The notes under the pieces are model-generated. The model was given only the letters and a program-made list of their open reading frames with translations. It was not told the origin of the DNA and did no database searches. This document shows, piece by piece, positions 16,946-26,600 of a stretch of 64,000 nt of DNA. Source of the DNA: Caedibacter sp052030685. GTDB lineage: Bacteria > Pseudomonadota > Gammaproteobacteria > Francisellales > Francisellaceae. Location of the stretch: positions 1-64,000 of the forward strand of contig NZ_JBQAJM010000005.1 of the NCBI RefSeq assembly GCF_052030685.1, given 5' to 3'. Numbering within the stretch: position 1 is the first letter of the stretch; each line of letters begins with the position of its first letter. The translations under genes were made by a program, and so were the position numbers.

Positions 16946-18817
16946 TTAAACAATTGATTCAACTAACTGAATAATACCCTCTACTGAAATCCCTACTTCT
17001 GCCAGTAAAGCATTTTTATCCCCATGATCCTGATAATGATCAGGCAATCCGATGTTACGCACTTTGATTTTACTTAATAGATCATTAGCAATTAGATATT
17101 CATTCACGGCAGATCCAGCGCCACCCATAATCACATTTTCTTCTAATGTAATAATAACCTCATGAGAACCGGCTAGCTCTTTAATTATTTGCATATCTAA
17201 AGGTTTAACAAAACGCATATCTATTACGGTAGCATTAAGCTGCTCGGCTGCCTTAAGCGCTATGGGGAGCAATGTTCCAAAATTTAAAATTGCCACTTTT
17301 TGACCTTCGCGCACGCATTTTGATTTTCCCATTTCCAAATCAAAATCTTTGGTAATCTCGACACCTGTGCCCGTACCACGAGGGTAGCGAACCATTGCAG
17401 GTCCTTGGTGTTTAAAGCCAAGATTTAACATATGGTAACATTCATTTTCATCACTTGGCGTCATGACAACAGTATTAGGAATGCAACGCATAAAGCTTAG
17501 ATCAAAAATACCTGCATGCGTTGCGCCATCCGCCCCGACGATTCCTGCACGATCCACAGCATACAGAATATCTAAATTCTGTATACTGACATCATGAATC
17601 ACCTGATCATAAGCACGCTGTAAAAAAGTTGAATAAATTGCCACCACGGGCTTATAACCCTCACAGGCAAGGCCTGCGGCAAACGTCACTGCATGCTGTT
17701 CAGCAATTGCTACATCATAATAACGTTTAGGATACTCCTTTGAAAAACGAATTAAATCTGACCCTTCACGCATTGCAGGTGTGATACCCACAAGCTTGCC
17801 ATCTTTGGCTGCCATATCACAAATCCACTGCCCAAAAATATTAGAATAGCTTAACTTTGCGGTAGATGAACTTATGGTGCTAGTGCTATTGTTTGAATTA
17901 AACTGAGGATTGACATGATGAAACTTAATGGGATCTGCTTCTGCTTTTTCATAGCCTTTGCCTTTTTTGGTTAATATATGCAAAAGCTTAGGTCCTTCGT
18001 GATGTTTAATGGTTTTTAAAGCTTCAACTAAAGCCTCAATATCATGTCCATTAATTGGACCCACATAGTAAAAGTTAAGTGCTTCAAATAAATTAGCCGG
18101 TACAAACATCCCCTTGGCTTGGGTTTCCAAGCGTTTTGCCAACTCAAACGCACCAGGCAGTTTTTTAAGAAACTTTTTACCGGTTTCACGAATATTGTTA
18201 TAGGTTGAACCAGAAAGAATTTTGGTCAAATGACTTGTAAGAGCACCAACATTCTCAGAAATAGACATTTCATTGTCATTTAATACAACCAAAACATCCG
18301 AGTGCATGCCTCCTGCATGGTTTAACGCCTCAAATGCCATGCCTGCTGTTAGTGCGCCATCACCAATAATAGCAACGGATTTAGCAGATGATCCTTTCAA
18401 TTTATCAGCTTCAGCCATACCTAAAGCCGCACCAATGGATGTACTTGAGTGCCCGACACCAAAGCTGTCATAAACACTTTCGCTGCGCTTAGGAAAGCCT
18501 GAAATGCCACCGGGCTTTTTAATCGTAATTAACTCATCCGCTCGCCCTGTTAGGATCTTATGAACATACGTTTGATGCCCGACATCCCATACTAAGTGAT
18601 CACTCGGTGTGTCATAGACATAATGCAAAGCAATAGTAAGCTCTAATGCTCCCAAGCTACTAGCGAAATGCCCACCTGAGACATCTAAAGTCTCAACAAG
18701 AAACGTGCGTATTTCAGTCGCTAAATCCGTTAATTGAGAAACGGCAAGCTTGCGTACATCACAAGGCGAGTTGATCTTTGATAACAACGGGTAATTTGCA
18801 CGATTTGTTTTTGACAT
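16946..18817 (-). CDS. dxs: 1-deoxy-D-xylulose-5-phosphate synthase
   Basis: DXS condenses pyruvate and glyceraldehyde 3-phosphate using thiamine diphosphate, the first step of the MEP isoprenoid pathway. The 623-aa length is normal. Motifs include GGHFASSLGALELTIALHYV, VWDVGHQTYVHKILTGR, the TPP-binding IGDGALTAGMAFEALNHAG with NDNEMSIS, and the catalytic glutamate region DVAIAEQHAVTFAAGLA. The ATG at 18817 gives a standard N-terminus; a TTG at 18829 is less likely. No strong Shine-Dalgarno is visible. The gene stands alone and ends tail to tail with the MFS gene. Confidence 0.97.
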   Translation of the reverse strand: MSKTNRANYPLLSKINSPCDVRKLAVSQLTDLATEIRTFLVETLDVSGGHFASSLGALELTIALHYVYDTPSDHLVWDVGHQTYVHKILTGRADELITIKKPGGISGFPKRSESVYDSFGVGHSSTSIGAALGMAEADKLKGSSAKSVAIIGDGALTAGMAFEALNHAGGMHSDVLVVLNDNEMSISENVGALTSHLTKILSGSTYNNIRETGKKFLKKLPGAFELAKRLETQAKGMFVPANLFEALNFYYVGPINGHDIEALVEALKTIKHHEGPKLLHILTKKGKGYEKAEADPIKFHHVNPQFNSNNSTSTISSSTAKLSYSNIFGQWICDMAAKDGKLVGITPAMREGSDLIRFSKEYPKRYYDVAIAEQHAVTFAAGLACEGYKPVVAIYSTFLQRAYDQVIHDVSIQNLDILYAVDRAGIVGADGATHAGIFDLSFMRCIPNTVVMTPSDENECYHMLNLGFKHQGPAMVRYPRGTGTGVEITKDFDLEMGKSKCVREGQKVAILNFGTLLPIALKAAEQLNATVIDMRFVKPLDMQIIKELAGSHEVIITLEENVIMGGAGSAVNEYLIANDLLSKIKVRNIGLPDHYQDHGDKNALLAEVGISVEGIIQLVESIV

Positions 18818-18965
18818 AACAACAAGCAATGTGTCTATTTTAGTTCTGTGGCATAGTATCCTTTACTATGGCAGCTTTCTCAAGTAAAACCCTTAATATT
18901 CTTTGCTTTTAATGTTATTAATTCCATAGTCAATCGTGCCTCATGAGCCCCTAATAGATCACTTA

Positions 18966-18991
18966 GGCTTCGACTCACGCTCAGCCAACGC
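18966..18991 (+). repeat. Dispersed repeat type A
   Basis: A 26-bp sequence, GGCTTCGACTCACGCTCAGC plus CAACGC, identical in 25 of 26 positions to the reverse complement of 367-392. It ends 4 bp before a type B repeat. Confidence 0.75.
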
Positions 18992-18995
18992 AGCA

Positions 18996-19047
18996 CCCCT
19001 CACCCGTGCAGCGTAAGCTGCACGAGCAATCCCACAAGGGGCGAGGT
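18996..19047 (+). repeat. Dispersed two-hairpin repeat type B, copy 3
   Basis: A 52-bp copy with first stem CGTGCAGC-GTAA-GCTGCACG, nearly perfect, and a partly degenerate second half ending GGGGCGAGGT. It is intergenic, between dxs and the riboswitch. Confidence 0.87.
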
Positions 19048-19110
19048 AACAAATTCGTGGGCGCATTGAAGCTTATTACAACTAAGTCCCCCAAAAAGTT
19101 ACTTGCCGTT

Positions 19111-19130
19111 CCCTGAGCGAAGTCGAAGGG
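19111..19130 (-). repeat. Dispersed repeat type C
   Basis: CCCTGAGCGAAGTCGAAGGG, an imperfect palindrome in reverse orientation to the copy at 512-532. Confidence 0.65.
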
Positions 19131-19179
19131 AAGATAAAAACAAATGCCGTCTTGCCATTTGCTTTAAAGCACTCTAATA

Positions 19180-19360
19180 TCACCAGCTGTTAGGTGCGTG
19201 TGTTATAAAACATACGTTAAAAGGGAAATTGGTGTAAATCCAATACTGTACCCGCAACGGTAAAACACGGTGTTTTTGAGTATTCAAAATACCGCTTGCA
19301 ATCATTCACTAGGCAACTGGGAAGAAGCATTTAGGTCAAGTCCGGAAACCTGCCTAATAA
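19180..19360 (+). ncRNA. Cobalamin (AdoCbl) riboswitch
   Basis: The leader of the TonB-dependent receptor gene carries the conserved core of the cobalamin riboswitch. In order it shows TTAGG (19190-19194, P1 5' arm) with GTGCGTG, the TTAAAAGGGAAATTGGTGTA segment, AATCCAATACTGTACCCGCA with ACGGTAA, and the B12 box AAGTCCGGAAACCTGCC at 19338-19354, closed by CCTAA (19353-19357) pairing with TTAGG. These elements are diagnostic. Binding of cobalamin would lower expression of the receptor. A small hairpin (GTTTA..TAAAC near 19369-19386) just before the AGAGGG ribosome-binding site could be the expression platform. Confidence 0.95.
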
Positions 19361-19399
19361 TAATTCGTTTACGGGGATATAAACAGCAAAGAGGGCTCC

Positions 19400-21433
19400 A
19401 TGCAACCATACCGTTTTCGCACATTAAGTGCCATCATACTATTTGCCATCGTTGGGCAAACAATATTTGCGGATCAAATAACAAAAAATAGTGATAACAA
19501 CATCAAAAATATCACCAGTGATCCTAGTCCCTCAGCAACGGAATACACTTTGCCAACGATTGTTATAAATTATGAGAATCAATTAAATCATGGCCAAAAG
19601 AAAACACGAGATAGTAGCGATGCCTCTAGAGCACCGATTAGCGTATCATTAATGCCCAATTATGCCAATCAAAGCATTGATCACACCATTGAGCAAAATG
19701 CTTGGGTTAACAGTAACAATAGTAGCGCGGCAAACCCTAGTTTTTATTTGAAGGGGCAACGTGCCAATGTGTTATTAAATGGTATTCCACTGAATCAATT
19801 TAACTCGCAAGCGCAAAATATTTCGTTAATTCCACAAGATAGTATTGAAAGTATCACCGTCGATCCTACTGCCAGTAGTGTGCTCTACGGTGGTATGGGT
19901 TTAGGTGGCACAATCAACATTGAGCAGAAATTTATGGCTCAAGATAAATATACGATTGGTTTATCTGGCGGCTACCCATTTGGCGCTGGCGTTAATGTCT
20001 TTATTAATAAGCTATTGGATAATGAAAAAACATGGAGTTTGCAACTTGCTAATAATAGTCAAAGCATTGATGGTTATCGCGATTACTCACGTAATAACAG
20101 CAATAGTGCCTATATTGCGTTAATGCATCAAACCAATACGCAAAAATTCACACTGAACTTTAGTGATAGTTACCAATATTTACATTTCCCTGGATCATTA
20201 AATCAAGATCAAAGTGACGACAATCCATGGCAAGCTAGTAACGGCAAAGAAAAATATATTAACCACACCGTTAATACACAGCTTAATTTCGACCAAAAAC
20301 TTAATAAACGGTGGCAATTTAGCCTCAAATCGCAATATCAACAGCAATGGGCAAACGCTATTTTTGCTGATTCAAACTATTCCTCTAAGCAAGGCAGTAG
20401 CTTATTTTATTTGCGCCCAAGTGTGATATTTGATAATGATTTTGTGAAAAACACATTCGGTAGCGAGTTTAACTATCAGACCTTTAGACAAAGCAGTACG
20501 GTAAATAATGCAACACAAACGAATATTGCACTGTTTAATCAAAGTGACTTTATATTCAATCACTATTGGCAAAGCGGTATTGGGGGGCGTTTTGAGCATA
20601 GCTATACCAAGGGCGACTTTATCTCTAGTAATAACTCTGGCTCACAGGTGATTAATATCGGAGCAGGTGATATTTATTTGCAATATAACTGGAGCAAACA
20701 CTTCAATACACGTGGCTCGATTTCATACGCCTATCAGTTACCTTTTATCGATCAATCTAATCTAACGCCAGGAGCGACACCAAGCTTTGGCTTAAATCCG
20801 CAAACAGCGTGGATTTATCAGTTTGATAATATGTATAAAAATGACAAACTGACGTTGAAAAACAGTAGCTATTGGATGCTAATTAATAATCAGATTGATT
20901 ATGATCCAAGTTTCAAAAGTGATAGCACACCTTTTGGAGCAAATATTAATCTACCGCCGACGCAAACGATTGGTAATTTATTCGCGCTTGATTACGCGTG
21001 GCTGTCGAGCTTAAGACTTGGCGGTAGTTTTGCTTTTAATTTAAATACGTTTAGATCCGGTTTTTTTGAGGATAGCAATAAAATTAACGTTGATATTAGC
21101 AACAATCAAGTCCCTGGGCAACCGTCTTTTACTGCGGAGTTCCATAGCCATTGGCAACTCAATGACAGCCTCTCATTTTGGCTACAAGAGCAATATTATA
21201 GTAAGAGCTATGCTTATGGTGATTACACCAATACCCTTGCCAAGCAAAGCGGTTATTTCCTTACCAATCTTGGGGCTAAGTATCAGCTAGATTATTGGCA
21301 GTTTAATTTCAATATTTATAATCTATTTAATAAATTCTATTACAATTATGTTTCAACTTATAATTTGACGGATTTAAGTTACTATCCGGCTGACGGCATT
21401 GTCGCAATGCTTAATATTCAATATCAGTTTTAA
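19400..21433 (+). CDS. TonB-dependent outer-membrane receptor, probably for cobalamin
   Basis: The 677-aa protein is an outer-membrane gated channel. It has a signal peptide (IILFAIVGQTIFA-D), a TonB-box-like region TLPTIVINYE, a plug domain (about 75-175; SFYLKGQRANVLLNGIPLNQF, IPQDSIESITVDPTASSVLYGG, GLGGTINIEQ) and a 22-strand barrel rich in aromatic, Asn/Ser strands ending in phenylalanine (LNIQYQF). The cobalamin riboswitch directly upstream strongly suggests vitamin B12 or another corrinoid as substrate, so it acts as a BtuB. The identity with E. coli BtuB is too low by eye to give the name firmly. The next gene, 6 nt on, encodes a TonB-like protein, and no btuCDF is nearby. Confidence 0.9.
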   Translation: MQPYRFRTLSAIILFAIVGQTIFADQITKNSDNNIKNITSDPSPSATEYTLPTIVINYENQLNHGQKKTRDSSDASRAPISVSLMPNYANQSIDHTIEQNAWVNSNNSSAANPSFYLKGQRANVLLNGIPLNQFNSQAQNISLIPQDSIESITVDPTASSVLYGGMGLGGTINIEQKFMAQDKYTIGLSGGYPFGAGVNVFINKLLDNEKTWSLQLANNSQSIDGYRDYSRNNSNSAYIALMHQTNTQKFTLNFSDSYQYLHFPGSLNQDQSDDNPWQASNGKEKYINHTVNTQLNFDQKLNKRWQFSLKSQYQQQWANAIFADSNYSSKQGSSLFYLRPSVIFDNDFVKNTFGSEFNYQTFRQSSTVNNATQTNIALFNQSDFIFNHYWQSGIGGRFEHSYTKGDFISSNNSGSQVINIGAGDIYLQYNWSKHFNTRGSISYAYQLPFIDQSNLTPGATPSFGLNPQTAWIYQFDNMYKNDKLTLKNSSYWMLINNQIDYDPSFKSDSTPFGANINLPPTQTIGNLFALDYAWLSSLRLGGSFAFNLNTFRSGFFEDSNKINVDISNNQVPGQPSFTAEFHSHWQLNDSLSFWLQEQYYSKSYAYGDYTNTLAKQSGYFLTNLGAKYQLDYWQFNFNIYNLFNKFYYNYVSTYNLTDLSYYPADGIVAMLNIQYQF

Positions 21434-21439
21434 TTCCTT

Positions 21440-22165
21440 ATGATGAAGCGTGCAACCCTACTGTCACTGACTTTACACTTAAGTGTTCTCTTAGTAATTG
21501 TCCTTTTATGCACGCTTGCCAAATATATTAACAACATACCTCAAAAGCCGATTGATATTGCACTCACTAAAGAGAGTATTCCGGCACATATTGTTTATTT
21601 AAGTAAAACCACGATAAACAGGAACATTCCAAATAGTGTTATAAGCCCTATAAAAAAATCATCTGCTAAAGAAAGTAAACAAGCAGCAACCACAGCTGAC
21701 ACCCAGCTAATAATGACACATGACTCAAAACTAAAAATTGAAACCAATCCGCCAAAGCAGGTAAAACCATTACAGCAAGAAGATAATAAAGTTAAAAAAA
21801 TTGAGAGAAACAAAACATTACCTCAAGCTGTTAGTAAAGGGGATGATTCCATTCAACTAAACACTGCTCCAGCCTCAGCAAACTTTAGCACTGCCAGAGA
21901 AATCAATGAGGTAATGTCAGCGCTACAAACTGCCCTAAGCAACTATCTTGCTAAGCAGCCATCACCGGATAAATCCCTTAATCTTATCATTACACTGACG
22001 GTTAATTCACAAGGTATATTAGAAAAAATAAGCTTCTCGCCCTTGCCACCTGAAGCTTTACAAAATCTTTTAATTCACTTTTTGCAGTCACAAAATTATA
22101 CGCATAAACTTTTATTGCCTCACAGCATTGATATTAATATTCCTTTACAGTTAATCACAAAGTAG
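21440..22165 (+). CDS. TonB/TolA-like energy-transducing protein
   Basis: The 241-aa protein has one N-terminal membrane helix (about 7-30, LSLTLHLSVLLVIVLLCTL), a long Lys/Pro/Gln-rich periplasmic linker, and a C-terminal domain (about 150-241) with the TonB/TolA pattern of helix then strands (NLIITLTVNSQGILEKISF, then SIDINIPLQLI). It starts 6 nt after the receptor stop, with no clear Shine-Dalgarno, so coupling is likely. It probably serves the receptor next to it and falls under the same riboswitch. The domain assignment is moderate because the C-terminal YP-type TonB motif is not evident. Confidence 0.7.
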   Translation: MMKRATLLSLTLHLSVLLVIVLLCTLAKYINNIPQKPIDIALTKESIPAHIVYLSKTTINRNIPNSVISPIKKSSAKESKQAATTADTQLIMTHDSKLKIETNPPKQVKPLQQEDNKVKKIERNKTLPQAVSKGDDSIQLNTAPASANFSTAREINEVMSALQTALSNYLAKQPSPDKSLNLIITLTVNSQGILEKISFSPLPPEALQNLLIHFLQSQNYTHKLLLPHSIDINIPLQLITK

Positions 22166-22205
22166 CACACGATCAATTATAACAAATGAAAAATAAATTC
22201 AATCA

Positions 22206-22254
22206 CCCCTCACCCGTGCCGCTTACGCCGCACGACTCCGGCAAGGGGCGAGGT
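22206..22254 (+). repeat. Dispersed two-hairpin repeat type B, copy 4
   Basis: A 49-bp copy. The first stem reads CGTGCCGCTTACGCCGCACG, with the outer five pairs kept. The second half is CTCCGGCAAGGGGCGAGGT. It lies between the convergent TonB-like gene and the small membrane protein gene. Confidence 0.85.
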
Positions 22255-22266
22255 GAAAATTTTGTA

Positions 22267-22286
22267 GGGGCGTATTGCATACGCCC
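22267..22286. repeat. Palindromic intergenic element GGGCGTAT/ATACGCCC
   Basis: GGGGCGTATTGCATACGCCC has 8-bp perfect arms with a 3-nt loop. It is of the common 'GGGGCGnnT..AnnCGCCC' intergenic repeat type. It lies at the junction of two convergent genes and may help terminate either transcript, though no T-run follows. Confidence 0.5.
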
Positions 22287-22293
22287 ACCTCCG

Positions 22294-22785
22294 TTAAACA
22301 CCCAAAGGTCGTTTAACAATAAACCGACTTAAGCCAATCCAAAGATAAAGATAGCTAAAGAAACTTAACCAACCAGCAAAACTACCAAAGCGATATAGCC
22401 AACTGATCTGCGATAACAAATGATTAATATCAGCATTTGCTTGATGCATTAACACTTGCTGCATATAAGGAATGGCAAGACTACTAAATAAAACAACCAC
22501 ACTGAAAAGCACTAATAAAACAGCTGCGACAATAAGGTTTTTGCGCACATTCGGGCGCGTTAACTGAGTGATTTTCTGAGGGAAAAAATACAACAGCACA
22601 ACAAACTCGCTGATATAAGAGATGAGCGTTAAAGCAAAGCGCCAACTAAGATCAGTATTAACCTCAGGTAAGCGCACAATAAACCAACTTATAACCGAAA
22701 CACCAAGAAACAATGCAGCCCATTTATTCTTAAGAAAAAAACCTAGATAAATACAAAAAGCAAGATAGAAAAAGGCATAAATCAT
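22294..22785 (-). CDS. Small integral membrane protein, four helices
   Basis: I do not recognise this 163-aa protein. It has about four hydrophobic segments (about 2-17, 22-38, 48-68, 84-108, plus one near 130-152), with a basic loop TRPNVRKN between them. It begins 7 nt after the NrdJb-like gene on the same strand, so the two are probably co-transcribed. The ribosome site is weak (GGAT). Nothing links its sequence to a substrate. Confidence 0.65.
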   Translation of the reverse strand: MIYAFFYLAFCIYLGFFLKNKWAALFLGVSVISWFIVRLPEVNTDLSWRFALTLISYISEFVVLLYFFPQKITQLTRPNVRKNLIVAAVLLVLFSVVVLFSSLAIPYMQQVLMHQANADINHLLSQISWLYRFGSFAGWLSFFSYLYLWIGLSRFIVKRPLGV

Positions 22786-22792
22786 GATTGAT

Positions 22793-23485
22793 TTATCCGC
22801 ACTTAGAGTAACCGCAATTCAAGCAAGTTAAGCAATTATCCATGCGCACCATCGCTTTGGTGCTGCATTTAGTGCATAGTTGTGATTCAGGTGGGAAATT
22901 ATTACTCGCATCATTACTTGGCTGTTGACGCTGATCCAGCTCTTGACGCTTTGCAGCAATATATTGCTTTTGCTCTTCATCTAATTCATCATCTGGCAGC
23001 ATACCAATTTTCTTTAAATGCTTTTCAATCACATCACCAATTTCCGAAACTAATGAAGGAATATACTTTCCACCACGCTTTAGATAACCACCATTAGGAT
23101 CAAAAACAGATCTTAACTCTTCAACTAAAAAGGTAATATCACCCCCTTTGCGAAAAACCGCTGAGATAATTAAGGTCAAGGCAATCGTCCATTGGAAATG
23201 CTCCATATTTTTAGAGCTTAAAAAAATCTCAAATGGGCGACGCATTTGATGCTCTGTGCCTTCATTTAAGACAATATCATTAATCGTCACATATAGCGCA
23301 TGCTCTGCTTGAGGTGGCTTGATCTTATACGTTTCACCGAGCAATGACTCTGGACGCTTGATATTTTCACTCATTTGCTGATGTGATTTTTCTTTTTTTG
23401 TTGGTTTAACTGCAACATTGTTTGCCCCATCATCGGGTTTGACAATATTAAAGCCTGTGATTTTTTTCTCTATCTTAACTGCCAT
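22793..23485 (-). CDS. NrdJb-like component of class II (B12-dependent) ribonucleotide reductase
   Basis: The 230-aa protein matches the C-terminal (TSCPD/NrdJb) part of split class II ribonucleotide reductases. It shows RPESLLGETYKI, HALYVTINDI, RPFEIFLSSKNMEHFQWTIALT, ISAVFRKGGD, EELRSVFDPNGGY and GKYIPSL. A cysteine-rich tail (C204, C207, C218, C221, C224, C229; ending CGYSKCG) would bind zinc and relay reducing equivalents. In Pseudomonas the small NrdJb is encoded beside the catalytic NrdJa; here no catalytic partner lies nearby. The N-terminal 40 residues are lysine-rich and extra. Its closeness to a B12-controlled uptake locus is suggestive, but it sits on the other strand. Confidence 0.8.
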   Translation of the reverse strand: MAVKIEKKITGFNIVKPDDGANNVAVKPTKKEKSHQQMSENIKRPESLLGETYKIKPPQAEHALYVTINDIVLNEGTEHQMRRPFEIFLSSKNMEHFQWTIALTLIISAVFRKGGDITFLVEELRSVFDPNGGYLKRGGKYIPSLVSEIGDVIEKHLKKIGMLPDDELDEEQKQYIAAKRQELDQRQQPSNDASNNFPPESQLCTKCSTKAMVRMDNCLTCLNCGYSKCG

Positions 23486-23657
23486 TTTTACTCTTTTAGC
23501 TCTTTTACTCTAAACGGTTAATAAAAAATACTTGTGATAAATCGCGCATCAAAAGTCGTCTTATTTTGCCTGAGCGTGCCGATGAAAACAATCGATAATT
23601 CGTTGAAGTTTTGCTTTACTTTTTGATCTTATTGGCTGCAGTTACTAAATTCAAGAA

Positions 23658-26600
23658 TTAATGATCACCTGTGTCTACATCCAATTGCGTTGCAACACGT
23701 AGATTATTTATAATCTCAGGGTTTTCATGTAAATTGGCCGCTGGCAAATTAGCCAATAGCTGCCATTTAGCTTGTGACTGATCATACGTATATAACCCAT
23801 TACTTGCTAATACATAAACCGTATCATTAATCGTTTTTAATCCATAAATATTGGCTTGTTTAAATGGATTAGAATCAGCACCTAGTACTTGCTCTGGTGT
23901 ATTTTTATTTGCAAAATAAACCGCATGCGCATTCAATGACGATAAGTAAACATTTCCCGATTCATCAAATGAGACCGATACATTAGCGCCACCATCCTCT
24001 GGAAAGCTTGCTATTTGCTGCCATGCATTGTTTTGCAGTATATCAATGCAGATCTTTTTTTGATTGCCATCATCACATTGAATACTTTGATAAATGTTTC
24101 CATCAGCTGTTTTGCCCATGTTTAACACGTGGGTTTCACCAAGCGCTTTAGCAACCGTTTGTGTCAATGGAGAGTTGTTTTGATTGGTTAATTTATAGGT
24201 TTGACCTTGTTGAGTCGCTATGTAATATAAGTCACCTTTATCATCTAAAGTCATTGGTATTGCCTCATTAATCGTTGATGAAACAGGTGTTGCCAACTTA
24301 CTCCAACCATCAAAATCATTGACTGAAGCTTGCGCTATATAGGCATGCGAATCTTCTGTCATGCCAACGTTTGACACAATAATTTGCCCTGAACTATTGA
24401 TCTGAATATGTGTACTTTGACCTAAATCGCCTAATACATCACTTAGTCCCAAAAAAGTATTCTGACCGTTAATAGACAGCACTGAAGTAAAGCGCTTACC
24501 CAAAACTGGTGGGTAAACATCTGGCAAAAATGGACGCTTCAACGTCTGGTAGCCATTACTAATAAAAACGACACCTTGAGGAGAAATACCAACCCCTGAA
24601 ATGAAGCTATTTAACATATACTCACCTGTGCTTTTACCAACGAACAGCATATGCCACCCTGCTTGATCATACTGATAAACATAAGGTGTTGTCTGACTAT
24701 TCACACTCGCATACAAAATACCATCTGCTACAAAATTAAAGGTTTTATCTTCATCAGCATGGGCTCCAAGCTTGTCAATCTGCAATAAGGCACTTACTTT
24801 GCCACCAGCATTAACATTCTGCGCTTTGACATAAATATAACAAGTGTTATCACTTTTCGTGGAATAAGCATCAAGTGTTAATGTATTGACCTGCCCTTTT
24901 GTAAATAATTGATCACTGTTAAAGCATGATTTAGGACAAGTATTTGTACTACACCACGCTTGCGTGCCATCATAGACAGAAAACTGCTTAAGATTGTCGT
25001 TAGTTAATGACACTAAAACTGACTCATTACTAAAATTGGTATTGGTGAGTTTGATCGCTTTAACACTTGGATAAACTGTCTCATCATCTTGTGATATTTC
25101 GGCATTAACCCCGCTTTTGGTTAAATAGACATTACTATTAATTGCAACCATCATATTGGTTTGTTTTGCCAGACTTAACTGATAACCTTCAGCATCGGGT
25201 GGCGAATTTAATTGCGTATACTTAACCCCAATATAACAGGTGCTGTTTACCGCTAATGTTCCACCCGCTGCACAAGATACTTGATCATTGGTTGGCGCGA
25301 CAACACTCAGATAGCCACCTTGTAGTGGTTGATTTGTTGTGTTTTGATATAACTGAAATGCATCCAAACTATTAGGCAGTTGCCAAGCAAAGGCACCATG
25401 ATTCACAATCGCAACATTGATCACGCTATTATGCGAATCCATATTGATGTAATGCGATGCTTCTTTAAAGCCAATATTGGCACCTGAAATTGTTACATCC
25501 TGATCAGAGACTTGATCTTTGGTGCTATATAACATTTGATCAGAAAAATAATTAATATTGGCAAAGCGCTTATTAAAATCCTTAGCTTGATAGGCATTAT
25601 CTGCAACTTGATATGACAGGACACAACTTCCACCTGCTGCTAATAAGGTGTCTTTTTGACACATATCTTGCGTATTTTTAAGTGTCACGCCTTGTGGTAA
25701 CGTAAAATCAATATTTTTAATCATCATTTCCCGAGTGCTATGATTGATGAAAGTCTGTTGATACTCACCTGGCGTTTTAATATCAAGACGTGATAGGGTT
25801 GCCGGTACTGAATAGGCATTGATTCTCACTGGAATCAAATCTTGTGCATTATCTGCAATCACCTGAAAAATGGGCTTATTATGGTAGCTGTTTTGCTCCA
25901 GTGCTTGATAGCTATACTTAATTGCCGCACCGGCAAGGTTTTCATCAGGTTTAACATGTAGAGATATAGTTGTTGTTTGTTTAGGTTCTAACATTGTTGT
26001 ATTAGCTGAAACCATTTTGGTTACTGCATTATAATGTCCATCGTCAATATCCTGTAAATCCAAAGCTGCAATAACTACATCTGGTGCATGACTTAAATCA
26101 ATCTTTACTCCCTTTACTGTTTCCTTATTAGGGTTATGAATAACAAATTGCATAACATTGCCCGGTGTCATTGTGATTGAGGATTGCAACTGCAATACAT
26201 TTGTCATTTCATTGGCGGGTTTAAACGTTGTTTTTACAGGCACTTCAATCATTTTTTCAGAAGCACCACTGAGTGTTATCTTAACATCACCCTTAATGGT
26301 AGCTGGTGTTAAGGATTCAACACTATAGTAAAGATCACAGCTTTGTCCGGCTTGCAGATTTGCACCGACATCATTTGACCAACATGAATCTTCATGATAA
26401 GGCTCAAGATGAACATATTGAGCAACTGTTGGCGATATTGATACCGAGGTAATATACACAGATCTTGATGGTGATTCTGCAGCACCAACTTGATTCATTT
26501 CAAGGGTTTGATCCATGCCTACTTTTACTTCAACTTTGACCTCTGAGCTTCTATCTATTGCCGTCTCTGACGTTAATTGCTCAGGCAAATCACTACTGAC

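Larger units (their letters stand above)
18818..19179. other. Gene-free stretch with repeat group A-B-C
   Basis: No gene is seen between dxs and the cobalamin riboswitch. It holds repeat A at 18966-18991, B at 18996-19047 and C at 19111-19130, the same three repeat types found together at 367-532. The dxs promoter and that of the riboswitch transcript must both lie here. Confidence 0.6.

Noticed and set aside
18818..19179. Possible CRISPR or tRNA in the repeat-rich gaps
   Set aside because: Repeats are single dispersed units without regular spacing, and no cloverleaf or T-loop GTTCGANTC sequence is seen.
19270..19491. 73-aa open frame through the riboswitch and receptor start
   Set aside because: It overlaps the conserved riboswitch core and is out of frame with the receptor.
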